Assembly (NCBI RefSeq): GCF_035917455.1
Contig: NZ_CP109078.1
Location: 2,604,001-2,668,000 of the forward strand
From: Micromonospora sp. NBC_01796
Lineage (GTDB): Bacteria > Actinomycetota > Actinomycetes > Mycobacteriales > Micromonosporaceae
Direction of reading: 5' to 3'
DNA: 64,000 nucleotides
Shown piece by piece: positions 53,225 to 60,596 of this stretch. The first letter of the stretch is position 1, and every line of letters begins with the position of its first letter. The notes beneath the pieces were generated by a model. It was not told where the DNA came from, searched no databases, and saw nothing but the letters and a program-made list of their open reading frames with translations. A program made the translations under genes and the position numbers.

Positions 53225-55753
53225 TCAGAGCCGGCCGAGCACCGCGAACGGGTCGGCGTCGGTCCCGCTGTCGACGGCGGCGATCCGCCGGCGCAGGGTG
53301 TACGTCTCGCCCGGTGCGAGGGTCACCTGACGCTGGCTCATCACCCAGTTGTACGCGGCATACGCCCCGAACCCGCCCTCGTCGTAGAGCAGCCCGTACG
53401 TCTGCCGGTCGGTCCCGGTCATGCCGATCCAGGGTGCCGTCGGCGGGTAGTCGGCGGGGTCGCTGGCCTCGATGGTCCCGTGCCCCGCGATGCCGCTGCG
53501 CTGACCGGCACCATCGTGGTCGAGCGCGTCACCGGCCCAGAACGTGCTCGGTGTCGTGCCCCGGTTGGTGAAGGTGCTCTCGGCCGCCACCCACGGCTCG
53601 TTCGGCCGGATCGTGTACGTCGTGACCACCGAAAGATTGGCCACGGTGGTGCTCGCCCCGGTCGCCCGTACGGTCGCGGCCGGGCCGCTCGCCGACAGCA
53701 CCTCGATCGAGTCGGTCCGTACGGTCCGCTGCTGCCAGGCGTTGCCGCCGCGCGGCTGCGCAGGTGAGGCGTACGGCAGGTTGATCCAGTCGAGCTGGTC
53801 CAGCCGGCCGACCATCGCCATGTCGAGTGGCTTGCCGACCGCGACCGGGGTCAACTGCGAGTCGTCCGTACCGGCGGAGACGGCCAACGCCACCAGGTCG
53901 TTGCTGAGCACGATGTCGGAGGTGGTGGCGGACGCCTGCGGGCCGGGCACCGTACGCCCGGTTCCGGCACGGGTGGCCGCGCGGTCGAGCCGCAGGTCGA
54001 GCTTGGCCGGCGTACCCTCGACGACCGTGACCGGGCGACTCGCCGGCTCGTAGCCGACCCCGTTGACCGCGACGGTGTAGTTGCCGGGCGGCGCGAAGGC
54101 CAGCACCTCGCCGGACGGGTCGGTGGTGCTCGCCACCAGGCGGCTCCCGTCCTCACGGGTCACGATCACCTCGACGTTCGGCAGGGCCTTCCCGGTCGCC
54201 GCGTCGGTGACCTGCCCGACGATCCCGTCCCCGGCGTCGACCCGCTGCGCCCCGGGCTTGCCGTCACGGACCGCGAAAGCCGCGATCGTGTACGCCGGAG
54301 AGGCAGCATCCCGCGCGTCGAGCACAATCCGCAGGTCGGCCCGCCAGCGCTTCTCGTTGACGTCGCAGATGACGTAGCCCCGGTAACTTCCGTTGTAGAA
54401 CTTGACGTGCGGGTTCGCCGCCAGACCCGCCCGTACGTCCGGGTCCCAGCTCGCCCCCGACGAGATCGACGTGCCGACGAACTCGCTGGCGACGACCATG
54501 GCGCGCGGGTCGTCAAAGTCGGTTTTCAGGTCGTTGACCCAGTGGGTGTGCCAGTCACCGCCGAGCACGATCGGGTTGCCGATCTGGTGCTTCACGATGT
54601 GGTTCAGGATCCGGTTCCGGGCCAGCGGGTACCCGTCCCACTGGTCCAGGTTGACGATTTTCGTCGGGCCGAGGTCATAGTCGAACTGGGCCATGATGGT
54701 CTGCTGGGCGATGACGTTCCACTGGGCGTCGGACGTGCGCAGCCCGTTGAGCAGCCAACGTTCCTGGTCGGGGCCGGTCATCGTCCGCGCTGGGTCGAAG
54801 ACCTCACCGGTCGGTTCCTTGCGCCCGTCACCGAGCGCCTGGTCCGATCGGTACTGCCGGGTGTCGAGCACACTGAACTGGGCCAGCTTGCCAAAATCGA
54901 ACCGGCGGTACATCAGCATGTCGGCGCCGTCCGGCTTGTGCATGGGCCGCAGCGGCAGGTGCTCGTAGTACGCCTGGTAGCCGTTGGCCCGGCGCTCCAG
55001 GAACGGCCGCCCGTCACCGGCGTTCGGCGGGATGTCCCCGGCGTAGTTGTTCTGCACCTCGTGGTCGTCCCAGGTCATGATGAACGGGAACCGGGCGTGC
55101 GCGGCGCGCAGGTCGGGCGAGGTCTTGTAGAGGGCGTGCAGCCGACGGAACTCGGTCAAACTGCCGTTGGTGGTCTCGTAGATGTAGTCGCCGAGGTGCA
55201 CGACAAAATCCAGCTCCTGGGCGGCCATGTCGCGGTAGGCCGGGTAGGGGCCACCCACCCACGACTGGCAGGACGCGAAGGCAAACCGCATGTGTTCGAC
55301 GTTCGCGCCGGGCCGGGGGAACGTCCGGGTACGACCGGTGCGGCTGTAGACCCCGTTGGCCTTGAACCGGTACCAGTACCACCGGTCGGGCGCCAGGTCA
55401 GAAACCAGAATGTGTACGGAGTGCGCCGACGCCGGGTCTGTCATCCGCCGACCCGACTGCACCACTCGCCGGAACTCCGGATCGGTCGCGACCTCGAAGT
55501 TCACCGCCACCGGCTCCGCCGGCATCCCACCGTCCACGGTGTTGAGCGGGTCCGCCACGAGCCTCGTCCAGAGCACCACACTCTGGTCGTCGGGCTCACC
55601 CGACGCGACCCCGAGGGTGAACGGCACCGGGTCCAGCTCGTCCGCGTACGCCGGGGGAAGTTGCGCGATCAGTTGGCTCACGGCGACCGCGCCTGCGGTC
55701 CCTCCGGCCAGGGTCAGGAAATGTCGACGGCTGATCGGGAAGGCATCCGACAC
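53225..55753 (-). CDS. Tat-exported PhoD-type phosphatase with added C-terminal domains
   Basis: An 842-aa exported alkaline phosphatase/phosphodiesterase. A twin-arginine signal (SRRHFLTLAGG, Arg9-Arg10) precedes a PhoD N-terminal domain (FTLGVASGEPDDQSVVLWTRL) and the metallophosphatase core (FAFASCQSWVGG, HLGDYIYE, TWDDHEVQNNYAGD, LGGDWHTHWVNDL). After about residue 500 it carries a carboxypeptidase-regulatory-like Ig domain (GIVGQVTDAATGKALPNVEV) and a further about 230-residue beta-rich domain of unknown family; most PhoD proteins stop near 520-580 aa. GTG 55753 is preferred; GTG 55762 has no spaced ribosome site. It likely releases phosphate from extracellular organophosphates under phosphate limitation. 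Confidence 0.9.
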   Translation of the reverse strand: MSDAFPISRRHFLTLAGGTAGAVAVSQLIAQLPPAYADELDPVPFTLGVASGEPDDQSVVLWTRLVADPLNTVDGGMPAEPVAVNFEVATDPEFRRVVQSGRRMTDPASAHSVHILVSDLAPDRWYWYRFKANGVYSRTGRTRTFPRPGANVEHMRFAFASCQSWVGGPYPAYRDMAAQELDFVVHLGDYIYETTNGSLTEFRRLHALYKTSPDLRAAHARFPFIMTWDDHEVQNNYAGDIPPNAGDGRPFLERRANGYQAYYEHLPLRPMHKPDGADMLMYRRFDFGKLAQFSVLDTRQYRSDQALGDGRKEPTGEVFDPARTMTGPDQERWLLNGLRTSDAQWNVIAQQTIMAQFDYDLGPTKIVNLDQWDGYPLARNRILNHIVKHQIGNPIVLGGDWHTHWVNDLKTDFDDPRAMVVASEFVGTSISSGASWDPDVRAGLAANPHVKFYNGSYRGYVICDVNEKRWRADLRIVLDARDAASPAYTIAAFAVRDGKPGAQRVDAGDGIVGQVTDAATGKALPNVEVIVTREDGSRLVASTTDPSGEVLAFAPPGNYTVAVNGVGYEPASRPVTVVEGTPAKLDLRLDRAATRAGTGRTVPGPQASATTSDIVLSNDLVALAVSAGTDDSQLTPVAVGKPLDMAMVGRLDQLDWINLPYASPAQPRGGNAWQQRTVRTDSIEVLSASGPAATVRATGASTTVANLSVVTTYTIRPNEPWVAAESTFTNRGTTPSTFWAGDALDHDGAGQRSGIAGHGTIEASDPADYPPTAPWIGMTGTDRQTYGLLYDEGGFGAYAAYNWVMSQRQVTLAPGETYTLRRRIAAVDSGTDADPFAVLGRL

Positions 55754-56214
55754 GGGGCACACCTGCTTCGGGTAGGCACAGAGTTGTGCCAGACACCCTG
55801 TTCACCCCGCCTGCCCACCACCTGAAGCCAACATGAAGCCCGGCCGTACGCCAGGAGTCAAGATCGCCGTACGCCCATAAGGCCGAGAAGCTGGATCGGC
55901 GAGATGGTCGGTTAGCGACGACGCCACCTAACGACAGCCTGCCGTCGTCTACCTCAACGGAAATCGGTCGGAAGGGTGGTCGTGGATCGATGCCTGCAGA
56001 CGGGTCGCGAGGGCTTCCGCAGAGATGGTGCAGCGCAGCCTTCCCCTCGGTGGGGTTCACGTCCTGCGCGCGCCCGTGTCGGGCGCACGGCACCCTGCGT
56101 AGTCTCTAGGCATTGACGCCGGCGCACGGAGGACCTCCGACGTACCAAACTTCGACTACGTCCGCAGGAGGCTTGACGTTGCCTGTGAACTCAACGCCTC
56201 AATATCGCCTCCGA
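55754..56214. other. Gene-free junction where composition changes
   Basis: About 460 bp upstream of the PhoD gene and downstream of the HEPN-like gene. No frame looks coding and no tRNA or attachment repeat was found. The left two thirds are GC-rich; from about 56,100 onward the DNA becomes visibly AT-richer, marking the edge of an acquired segment. It must contain the PhoD promoter. Confidence 0.4.
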
Positions 56215-56982
56215 TCAAATTGACGATAATAGCCGCTCTTCCACGAATTTAACACCAAGAGGAGAGAGCGTGACGGTACCAGAATTCGCTACATACTCAA
56301 TCATGCGCGCAGCATGCAATCGTTTCAATACTCGCTTATAGTTATAAAGATTTTGTTGTTCCAAATCCTTTGCCAATCGCAGGTCACTAAGCGAAGCCAC
56401 CGAGGCATACAGCAGCAGCAAGGTGCCGTCCGCGAGACTCATCCTGGAATCGAGAATTCGACGTACCTGACCAACCTCCCAGATAAGCGGCAGAGTTCGC
56501 TCGACGAGGGCCTCAACCACCGCCGTCGCCGTCACGAGGTCAGTTCCATGGAATAAGCGAACAAACTCGGCCATCACCCACTGGGCAGCATGTAGAACAA
56601 ATTCGGCGTCCATATGGTTGGCATTGACGTCACCGCCGACATGCCCAACCCCACGATTGTTTCGAAAATCGTACAGGGCAACCAATACACGCGGCACGGT
56701 TACCCGAGCTGACTTGCTGTAGGTTGCGGGGTTGATCTGTCCCAACAGCGTGCATGCCCGCTCGAAGTTATTCGGCTTTGATGCCCGAGCCGCAAAGTTG
56801 TCACCATCCAGGTAGCCAGCTAGCACTGTATAAGCTACCTCGGAAAACCGCCCGCCATCCAGTTCGGCCGCCTCCCACCGCCCTTCACGGTAGTTGCGCG
56901 AGATTTTGGAGAACTCCTGAAGCAACTCAGCCCGCAAGCCGGAGGGAAGACGCGCGAGAGCGGTATCCGGATCGAGTATCAT
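56215..56982 (-). CDS. HEPN-like putative ribonuclease with C-terminal winged helix
   Basis: A 255-aa protein in AT-richer DNA, not matching a family I know. Its helical centre contains ALYDFRNNRGVGHVGG: Arg107-Asn108 and His114 form an RX6H motif with Asn after Arg, the hallmark of HEPN ribonuclease domains, followed by the helix DAEFVLHAAQWVMAEFVRLFH. The last about 65 residues (DLRLAKDLEQQNLYNYKRVLKRLHAARMIEYV and VTLSPLGVKFVEERL) look like a winged helix. It lies 74 bp downstream of another accessory gene on the same strand. Together they may be a toxin-antitoxin or phage-defence pair. ATG 56982 has AAGGA immediately before it. Confidence 0.72.
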   Translation of the reverse strand: MILDPDTALARLPSGLRAELLQEFSKISRNYREGRWEAAELDGGRFSEVAYTVLAGYLDGDNFAARASKPNNFERACTLLGQINPATYSKSARVTVPRVLVALYDFRNNRGVGHVGGDVNANHMDAEFVLHAAQWVMAEFVRLFHGTDLVTATAVVEALVERTLPLIWEVGQVRRILDSRMSLADGTLLLLYASVASLSDLRLAKDLEQQNLYNYKRVLKRLHAARMIEYVANSGTVTLSPLGVKFVEERLLSSI

Positions 56983-57056
56983 TCCTTCAGCCCTTCTCTA
57001 TCAGTCAGCCCGGCTCGACAACATGATTGGCAACCTCCGCACCATATCCGGTATGT

Positions 57057-57944
57057 CTAGCTAAGCGACGACAAATATGCTTCACCGGGCGGCGTGATCC
57101 GAATTGACCGATCGGTGGTTGAACGATTTGCGTAGCCATTCTTTCGCAGGCCGCGGAAGTGTCCGTTTATATCGCCTGATTCAATTCCATCGCCGACGTG
57201 GTCGGTCAACCACACGATTTCTCTGTTCGACAAGCTCTTAACTCCGAGATCCTTCGCGAGTTTCAATGCCCACAGCAACTTATCGCGCTTTAGCTTTACC
57301 TCATGGTAATTAGGGACACCTTCGATCGAATTCGGGATATCATCAATCTCAGCAAACGTGTCGGGCGTAGTTGCACTACGAGTCTTCTTGACTCCGCCGC
57401 GAGGCTTTGTGCCTGCACCGCGCTTGGGCCGAATTGCCCCGAAGCCGGTCTCGAGAACTTTCTCAGCACGAGCTGTGAGAAAAAGTTCGCCCTTTGCTTC
57501 AGCCTCACCTATCCATCCAGACCGAATGGCGCTAACCAAATCTCTGGCCAGATTCCCCGGCACCGCCTCACGTGCCCGACGGAACAGCGGCTTGATGGCA
57601 TCAAGCGTAAAGGTTTCTACCTGATCTGCCTGGAGGAGATACGCGGCGAGCGCCACGATCTTCTCAGCATTTGTCTTAGCTTCACTCGCTTCTAGCGCCT
57701 CTCTCAAATCGGCGATGTTGTTTCGTTGAAAGTTGCTACGAACCTGTTCGGGCACCTCGACAGGAGGTGTCACCCTATGGACCGCGTCGGTAGCAATTGC
57801 TGACACCGACGGCATACCCGCCGTCACCTCGGGATCGGCAGGACCGTTTAGCAAGGCGACGATACGAGCCGCCTGGGCAATTGTGATTTCGTCGTCGTAG
57901 GAAAGACGCCCAGACAACTTCAACTGAACCTTCTCGCCATTCAT
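57057..57944 (-). CDS. Hypothetical accessory protein with C-terminal winged helix, partner of HEPN-like gene
   Basis: A 295-aa protein, AT-richer than the chromosome around it. The N-terminus (MNGEKVQLKLSGRLSYDDEI to AARIVALLN) is followed by helices, a basic linker (about residues 170-195: RPKRGAGTKPRGGVKKTRS) and a C-terminal domain LGVKSLSNREIVWLTDHVG to SIRITPPGEAYLSSL, which resembles a winged helix ending in the ITPxG turn also seen in the neighbour (LSPLG). The basic linker and winged helix suggest nucleic-acid binding. It is the first gene of a two-gene unit and may neutralise or guide the HEPN-like product. Family unknown to me. Confidence 0.68.
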   Translation of the reverse strand: MNGEKVQLKLSGRLSYDDEITIAQAARIVALLNGPADPEVTAGMPSVSAIATDAVHRVTPPVEVPEQVRSNFQRNNIADLREALEASEAKTNAEKIVALAAYLLQADQVETFTLDAIKPLFRRAREAVPGNLARDLVSAIRSGWIGEAEAKGELFLTARAEKVLETGFGAIRPKRGAGTKPRGGVKKTRSATTPDTFAEIDDIPNSIEGVPNYHEVKLKRDKLLWALKLAKDLGVKSLSNREIVWLTDHVGDGIESGDINGHFRGLRKNGYANRSTTDRSIRITPPGEAYLSSLS

Positions 57945-58494
57945 CGGCGAAGTGTACCAAGATCACACCGACTACCAGTCGTTCGATTGCTTCAGCACCT
58001 CGACGGCAGGCGATCATCGCCAAATCGTCGGAGGCGCACGAAGAAAAATTTCACAGACTCACAGAGCAACGTGCCGAATTGCGCCCAATATTGCAGATGA
58101 TACAGCGCGACAGTCGCACACCCGTTCGACAAGTCACGGAACGGGTGACAGCGAACGGGAGCGGAAACGCTCGACAGACCCGTTCTTTGCCTGCAGCTAG
58201 TAGATGAGAAAATCAGTCAATTCGCGGAGGAATTCGACATTGATAGCCTGACACGACTGCCCACCCAGTCTTTTATACGACAGAACCCACTGCACTCTCG
58301 GCGCACCCTCAAGCAGTCGATACCACGATGTAGGTATTCAAAGCTACAAAAATCACATAAAAGCGACAGATTGGACCCATCCCCCCTGCGCCCGTGTCGT
58401 GCGCCAACTCTTAAACGACCCCGCCTAATGGCTTGACACAACTCCGGGCTGGCCCACCCAGAAGGCCCCTGAGCACTGCCTGGGCCGACGACAG
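57945..58494. promoter_or_regulatory. 550-bp accessory intergenic region
   Basis: It separates the HEPN-like unit from the mini-GntR genes. Short frames here have no coding character. It contains the GAACGGG repeat patch (separate entry) and must hold the promoter of the two-gene unit. TTGACA occurs near 58433 without a clear -10 partner. Base composition is the lowest in GC of the window. Confidence 0.45.
58119..58185. repeat. Four GAACGGG/CCCGTTC boxes with nested hairpin
   Basis: CACCCGTTC (58119-58127) and GAACGGGTG (58139-58147) form a 9-bp inverted repeat. A second pair, GAACGGG (58153-58159) and CCCGTTC (58179-58185), encloses an inner hairpin GAGCG-GAAA-CGCTC (58159-58172) with a GNRA-type loop. 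The four heptamers within 67 bp could be a repressor operator for the leftward two-gene unit (175-240 bp before its start) or a structured RNA. Confidence 0.6.
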
Positions 58495-58731
58495 CTACCT
58501 TCGTGCAACTCTGCCATGTCCCACGACGAAGACACCCTTGCCCTGATGCCCTTCAAGAAGGCCTTCGACCTGCAGAATCAGCAGAGCTGAACGTACGGGC
58601 TCGGCGGACACGCCATACCGCACGATCAGCTCCCGGAGCGGCGGGAGCTTAGCACCGGGTGCATACTCGCCTGAGGCGATCCGCTCACGGATGTCCTGGG
58701 CGATGCGATGGCGGTCGGGAACTCGGGCCAT
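58495..58731 (-). CDS. Mini GntR-type regulator 1 (DNA-binding domain only)
   Basis: A 78-aa protein consisting almost only of a GntR winged helix: RIAQDIRERIASGEYAPGAKLPPLREL, VRYGVSAEPVRSALLILQVEGLL and the wing GHQGKGVFVV. There is no C-terminal effector domain (FCD, UTRA or aminotransferase), so it would bind DNA constitutively or through partners. ATG 58731. It lies 16 bp after the next mini-regulator and is the last of four on this strand. Confidence 0.85.
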   Translation of the reverse strand: MARVPDRHRIAQDIRERIASGEYAPGAKLPPLRELIVRYGVSAEPVRSALLILQVEGLLEGHQGKGVFVVGHGRVARR

Positions 58732-58747
58732 GTCGGCGGATCAACTA

Positions 58748-58969
58748 TCAGGTGCACTGGTCGATGACGTAGACACCTCGGCCTTGCTGCCCGTAGACGA
58801 GGCCCTGTGCCTTGAGCTGGATCATGACGAAGCGGATCACGGTCTCGCTGACCTCGTATCGCTCCATGAGTTGCTTGGTGCTAGGCAGCCGGTCGCCGGG
58901 CTTCAGCACGCCGTAGGTGATCTGCTCGGCGATGTCGTTAGAGATCCGTTGGTAGAGAGATGTAGGCAT
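58748..58969 (-). CDS. Mini GntR-type regulator 2 (DNA-binding domain only)
   Basis: A 73-aa GntR winged helix: YQRISNDIAEQITYGVLKPGDRLPSTKQL, RYEVSETVIRFVMIQLKAQGLV and the wing GQQGRGVYVI. It lacks an effector domain. GGGAG sits about six bases before ATG 58969. The sequence is clearly related to the three neighbours but well diverged, so the duplication is not recent. Confidence 0.85.
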   Translation of the reverse strand: MPTSLYQRISNDIAEQITYGVLKPGDRLPSTKQLMERYEVSETVIRFVMIQLKAQGLVYGQQGRGVYVIDQCT

Positions 58970-59081
58970 AGGTCGCTCCCTCGATCGGCAGCGTCAGCAT
59001 TGTGCAGGAGGACGACCTACCTTAGGGACAGCGTCCGACAATCTCTGCGCCGACGTAGTGACGGTGGCGCCTCTGGGACGC

Positions 59082-59300
59082 CTACTTGCGGTCAGCGACG
59101 TACACCCCAACGCCTTCGAGGGTCTCGGTGAGGCCGGTAGCGCGCAGGAGCATCATCGCCTTGCCGACCACGGTGTCCGAAACGCCGTACTGCTTGCAGA
59201 GCTGAGACCGGCTAGGCAGCCTCGTCCCCGCTGACCACTCGCCTGATTCGATCTTCGCCCGCAGTTCGTCGGCGACCACCTGGTACTGCTGCCTGGGCAT
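59082..59300 (-). CDS. Mini GntR-type regulator 3 (DNA-binding domain only)
   Basis: A 72-aa GntR winged helix: YQVVADELRAKIESGEWSAGTRLPSRSQL, QYGVSDTVVGKAMMLLRATGLT and the wing EGVGVYVADRK. It shares the VGVxVA(D/E)xK ending with regulator 4, so these two may be the closest pair. ATG 59300 is chosen over a GTG six bases earlier. The preceding 90 bp may hold its own promoter. Confidence 0.85.
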   Translation of the reverse strand: MPRQQYQVVADELRAKIESGEWSAGTRLPSRSQLCKQYGVSDTVVGKAMMLLRATGLTETLEGVGVYVADRK

Positions 59301-59390
59301 ACACACTCCCCGGGTAGAGACACCTATGCCACGTCGGCCGTAGCACCGGGCTTCGATCCCCGATCGCGCACAAGGGACGGACAGAGCCCG

Positions 59391-59609
59391 CTACTTCTTC
59401 TCGGCAACGAAGACGCCTACGCCGTGAGCGCTCTCGACCAGGCCCTCCGTACGCAGCGCGTGCATCGCGTACCGGACCACGCCGTCACCGACGTTGTGCT
59501 CCGCCTTGAGCTGGGCGGTCGACGGCAACTGGTCGCCAGGCTTCAGCACTCCAGTCCTGATCTGTTCGCGGATGTGATCAGCGAGCTTTTCCCACTTCGT
59601 TGCAGGCAC
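59391..59609 (-). CDS. Mini GntR-type regulator 4 (DNA-binding domain only)
   Basis: A 72-aa GntR winged helix: WEKLADHIREQIRTGVLKPGDQLPSTAQL, EHNVGDGVVRYAMHALRTEGLV and the wing AHGVGVFVAEKK. GTG 59609 with GGAG upstream is the likely start; the open frame extends further without protein-like sequence. It is the promoter-proximal gene of the four and lies directly beside the palindromic operator, making it the best candidate repressor of the divergent operon. Confidence 0.83.
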   Translation of the reverse strand: MPATKWEKLADHIREQIRTGVLKPGDQLPSTAQLKAEHNVGDGVVRYAMHALRTEGLVESAHGVGVFVAEKK

Positions 59610-59674
59610 GGGCACTCCTCGGTCTCCACCAAACATGAGATCACGAGGGACTTGAGGCAGCAAGTTCCAGGTAC

Positions 59675-59715
59675 AGCGAACTAGTTCCCTTGACCTAAGC
59701 GAACTAGTTCGCTTA
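59675..59715. promoter_or_regulatory. Tandem palindromic operators AGCGAACTAGTTCGCT
   Basis: TAAGCGAACTAGTTCGCTTA (59696-59715) is a perfect 20-bp palindrome. A second copy, AGCGAACTAGTTCCCT (59675-59690), differs from the 16-bp core at one position. Their centres are 23 bp apart, about two helical turns, suiting cooperative binding on one face. The site lies between regulator 4 and the divergent DivIVA-domain operon, and the perfect copy covers the spacer of the rightward promoter. Confidence 0.82.
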
Positions 59716-59718
59716 AGT
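59690..59718 (+). promoter_or_regulatory. Rightward promoter of the DivIVA/zinc-ribbon operon
   Basis: TTGACC (59690-59695) and TTAAGT (59713-59718) are separated by exactly 17 bp, matching a housekeeping sigma-70-type promoter. The spacer is almost entirely the perfect palindrome, so a bound repressor would block RNA polymerase. Transcription should begin near 59725, where an ATG in frame with the DivIVA-domain gene happens to sit; the remaining 219 bp before GTG 59944 have weak coding character and are treated here as leader. Confidence 0.68.
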
Positions 59719-59943
59719 TCCCTGATGCGAGGTCTCCCCGGTCTCCAACCTTTGGTCACCTCGCACGGTCGGGACGGCCGGTCTGTCCGCTTTGGCTGCC
59801 CGTCCCGGCCCCTCTACCAGCGACTTTGTCGGCGTACGGCGACCCGAGGGGCGTACGGCGGCAGAGGCGGGGATGGTCTGTCCGTGCTCAGCACGCGGGC
59901 GGGCCATCCCCGGTCACCTCGTACCCGAAAGGCAGGTCTGCCC

Positions 59944-60336
59944 GTGCGTACGTTCCTCCGTCGCCTCTTCGCGTCCCGCTCCCGCCCACCGACCCCGACC
60001 GCCGCCACCCCCACCACCAGCACCCCACCCACACCCCGCCCCGACACCGGCCCGTTCCACCGGAACTCCCGCACCTCCACCTACCGCAGCACCGCCCAAC
60101 TTCCCCTCCGCCCGTGGCACGTACGCAACCAGCGCTTCCACCCCACCCGCCTCGGCCGGCGGGGACTCGACCCCGACGAGGTGAACGTCTTCCTCAACCG
60201 GGTGGCCGATGACCTGCAACGGGTCTACGCCGAGCTGGCCGCGAGCCGGGACGAGAACGTACGCATCAAGACCGCACTGCGGCAGTGGCAGTCGACGCAG
60301 GCGCCGCGTCCCCGCGACCTGGCGAGGCACCGGTGA
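59944..60336 (+). CDS. DivIVA-domain protein
   Basis: A 130-aa protein. The first 60 residues are basic then Pro/Thr-rich and probably disordered (FLRRLFASRSRPPTPT). The rest matches the DivIVA N-terminal domain found in small actinobacterial proteins: RNQRFHPTRLGRRGLDPDEVNVFLNRVADDLQRVYAELAASRDENVRIKTAL, ending in a short coiled coil. DivIVA-type domains bind curved membrane at poles and septa; this one lacks the long coiled-coil tail of cell-division DivIVA. GTG 59944 is chosen; a leaderless ATG at 59725 would add 73 residues. It overlaps the next gene by GTGA. Confidence 0.82.
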   Translation: MRTFLRRLFASRSRPPTPTAATPTTSTPPTPRPDTGPFHRNSRTSTYRSTAQLPLRPWHVRNQRFHPTRLGRRGLDPDEVNVFLNRVADDLQRVYAELAASRDENVRIKTALRQWQSTQAPRPRDLARHR

Positions 60337-60596
60337 GCGGCAACCGCCGGCAGTTCACCATCCACCTGCCGATCCGGGCCGCGAACCCGCAGACCGCGGC
60401 CGTCATCGCCCGCACGATCGGGCACACGATCGCGGCGGCGTTCCGCGCGCTCGACACCCGCGACATCACGCTCAGCTCACCCGACGAGCCTGAGGTCGTA
60501 CACCGGGTGTTCTGCGGTCGGGCTCTGACCACCGGGCGGCGCTGCGTGCTGCGGAGCGACCATTCCGGCGACTGCAACCCCCGGATCGCCCGATGA
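60333..60596 (+). CDS. Small Cys/His protein of the DivIVA/zinc-ribbon operon
   Basis: An 87-aa protein. The N-terminal part (NRRQFTIHLPIRAANPQTAAVIARTIGHTIAAAFRAL) looks like a beta strand plus amphipathic helix. The C-terminus has VFCGRALTTGRRCVLRSDHSGDC, a C-x9-C-x4-H-x3-C arrangement suited to binding one zinc ion. GTG 60333 overlaps the DivIVA-domain stop, and its own stop overlaps the next ATG, so all three are translated together. Family unknown to me. Confidence 0.78.
   Translation: MSGNRRQFTIHLPIRAANPQTAAVIARTIGHTIAAAFRALDTRDITLSSPDEPEVVHRVFCGRALTTGRRCVLRSDHSGDCNPRIAR

Noticed and set aside
55763-56093. Minus-strand frame starting MPCARHGRAQ upstream of the PhoD gene
   Set aside because: Its codon use is not that of a gene, it overlaps the PhoD promoter and start in another frame, and no motif is present.
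57952-58441. Small frames of 74-82 codons between the HEPN-like unit and the mini-regulators
   Set aside because: No ribosome sites, no protein-like composition, and they run over the GAACGGG repeat patch.
59725-59943. A 73-residue N-terminal extension of the DivIVA-domain protein starting at a leaderless ATG
   Set aside because: Third-position GC is clearly lower than in the rest of the gene and the sequence is Arg/Ser/Gly-rich without pattern. Kept only as a possibility in the promoter finding.
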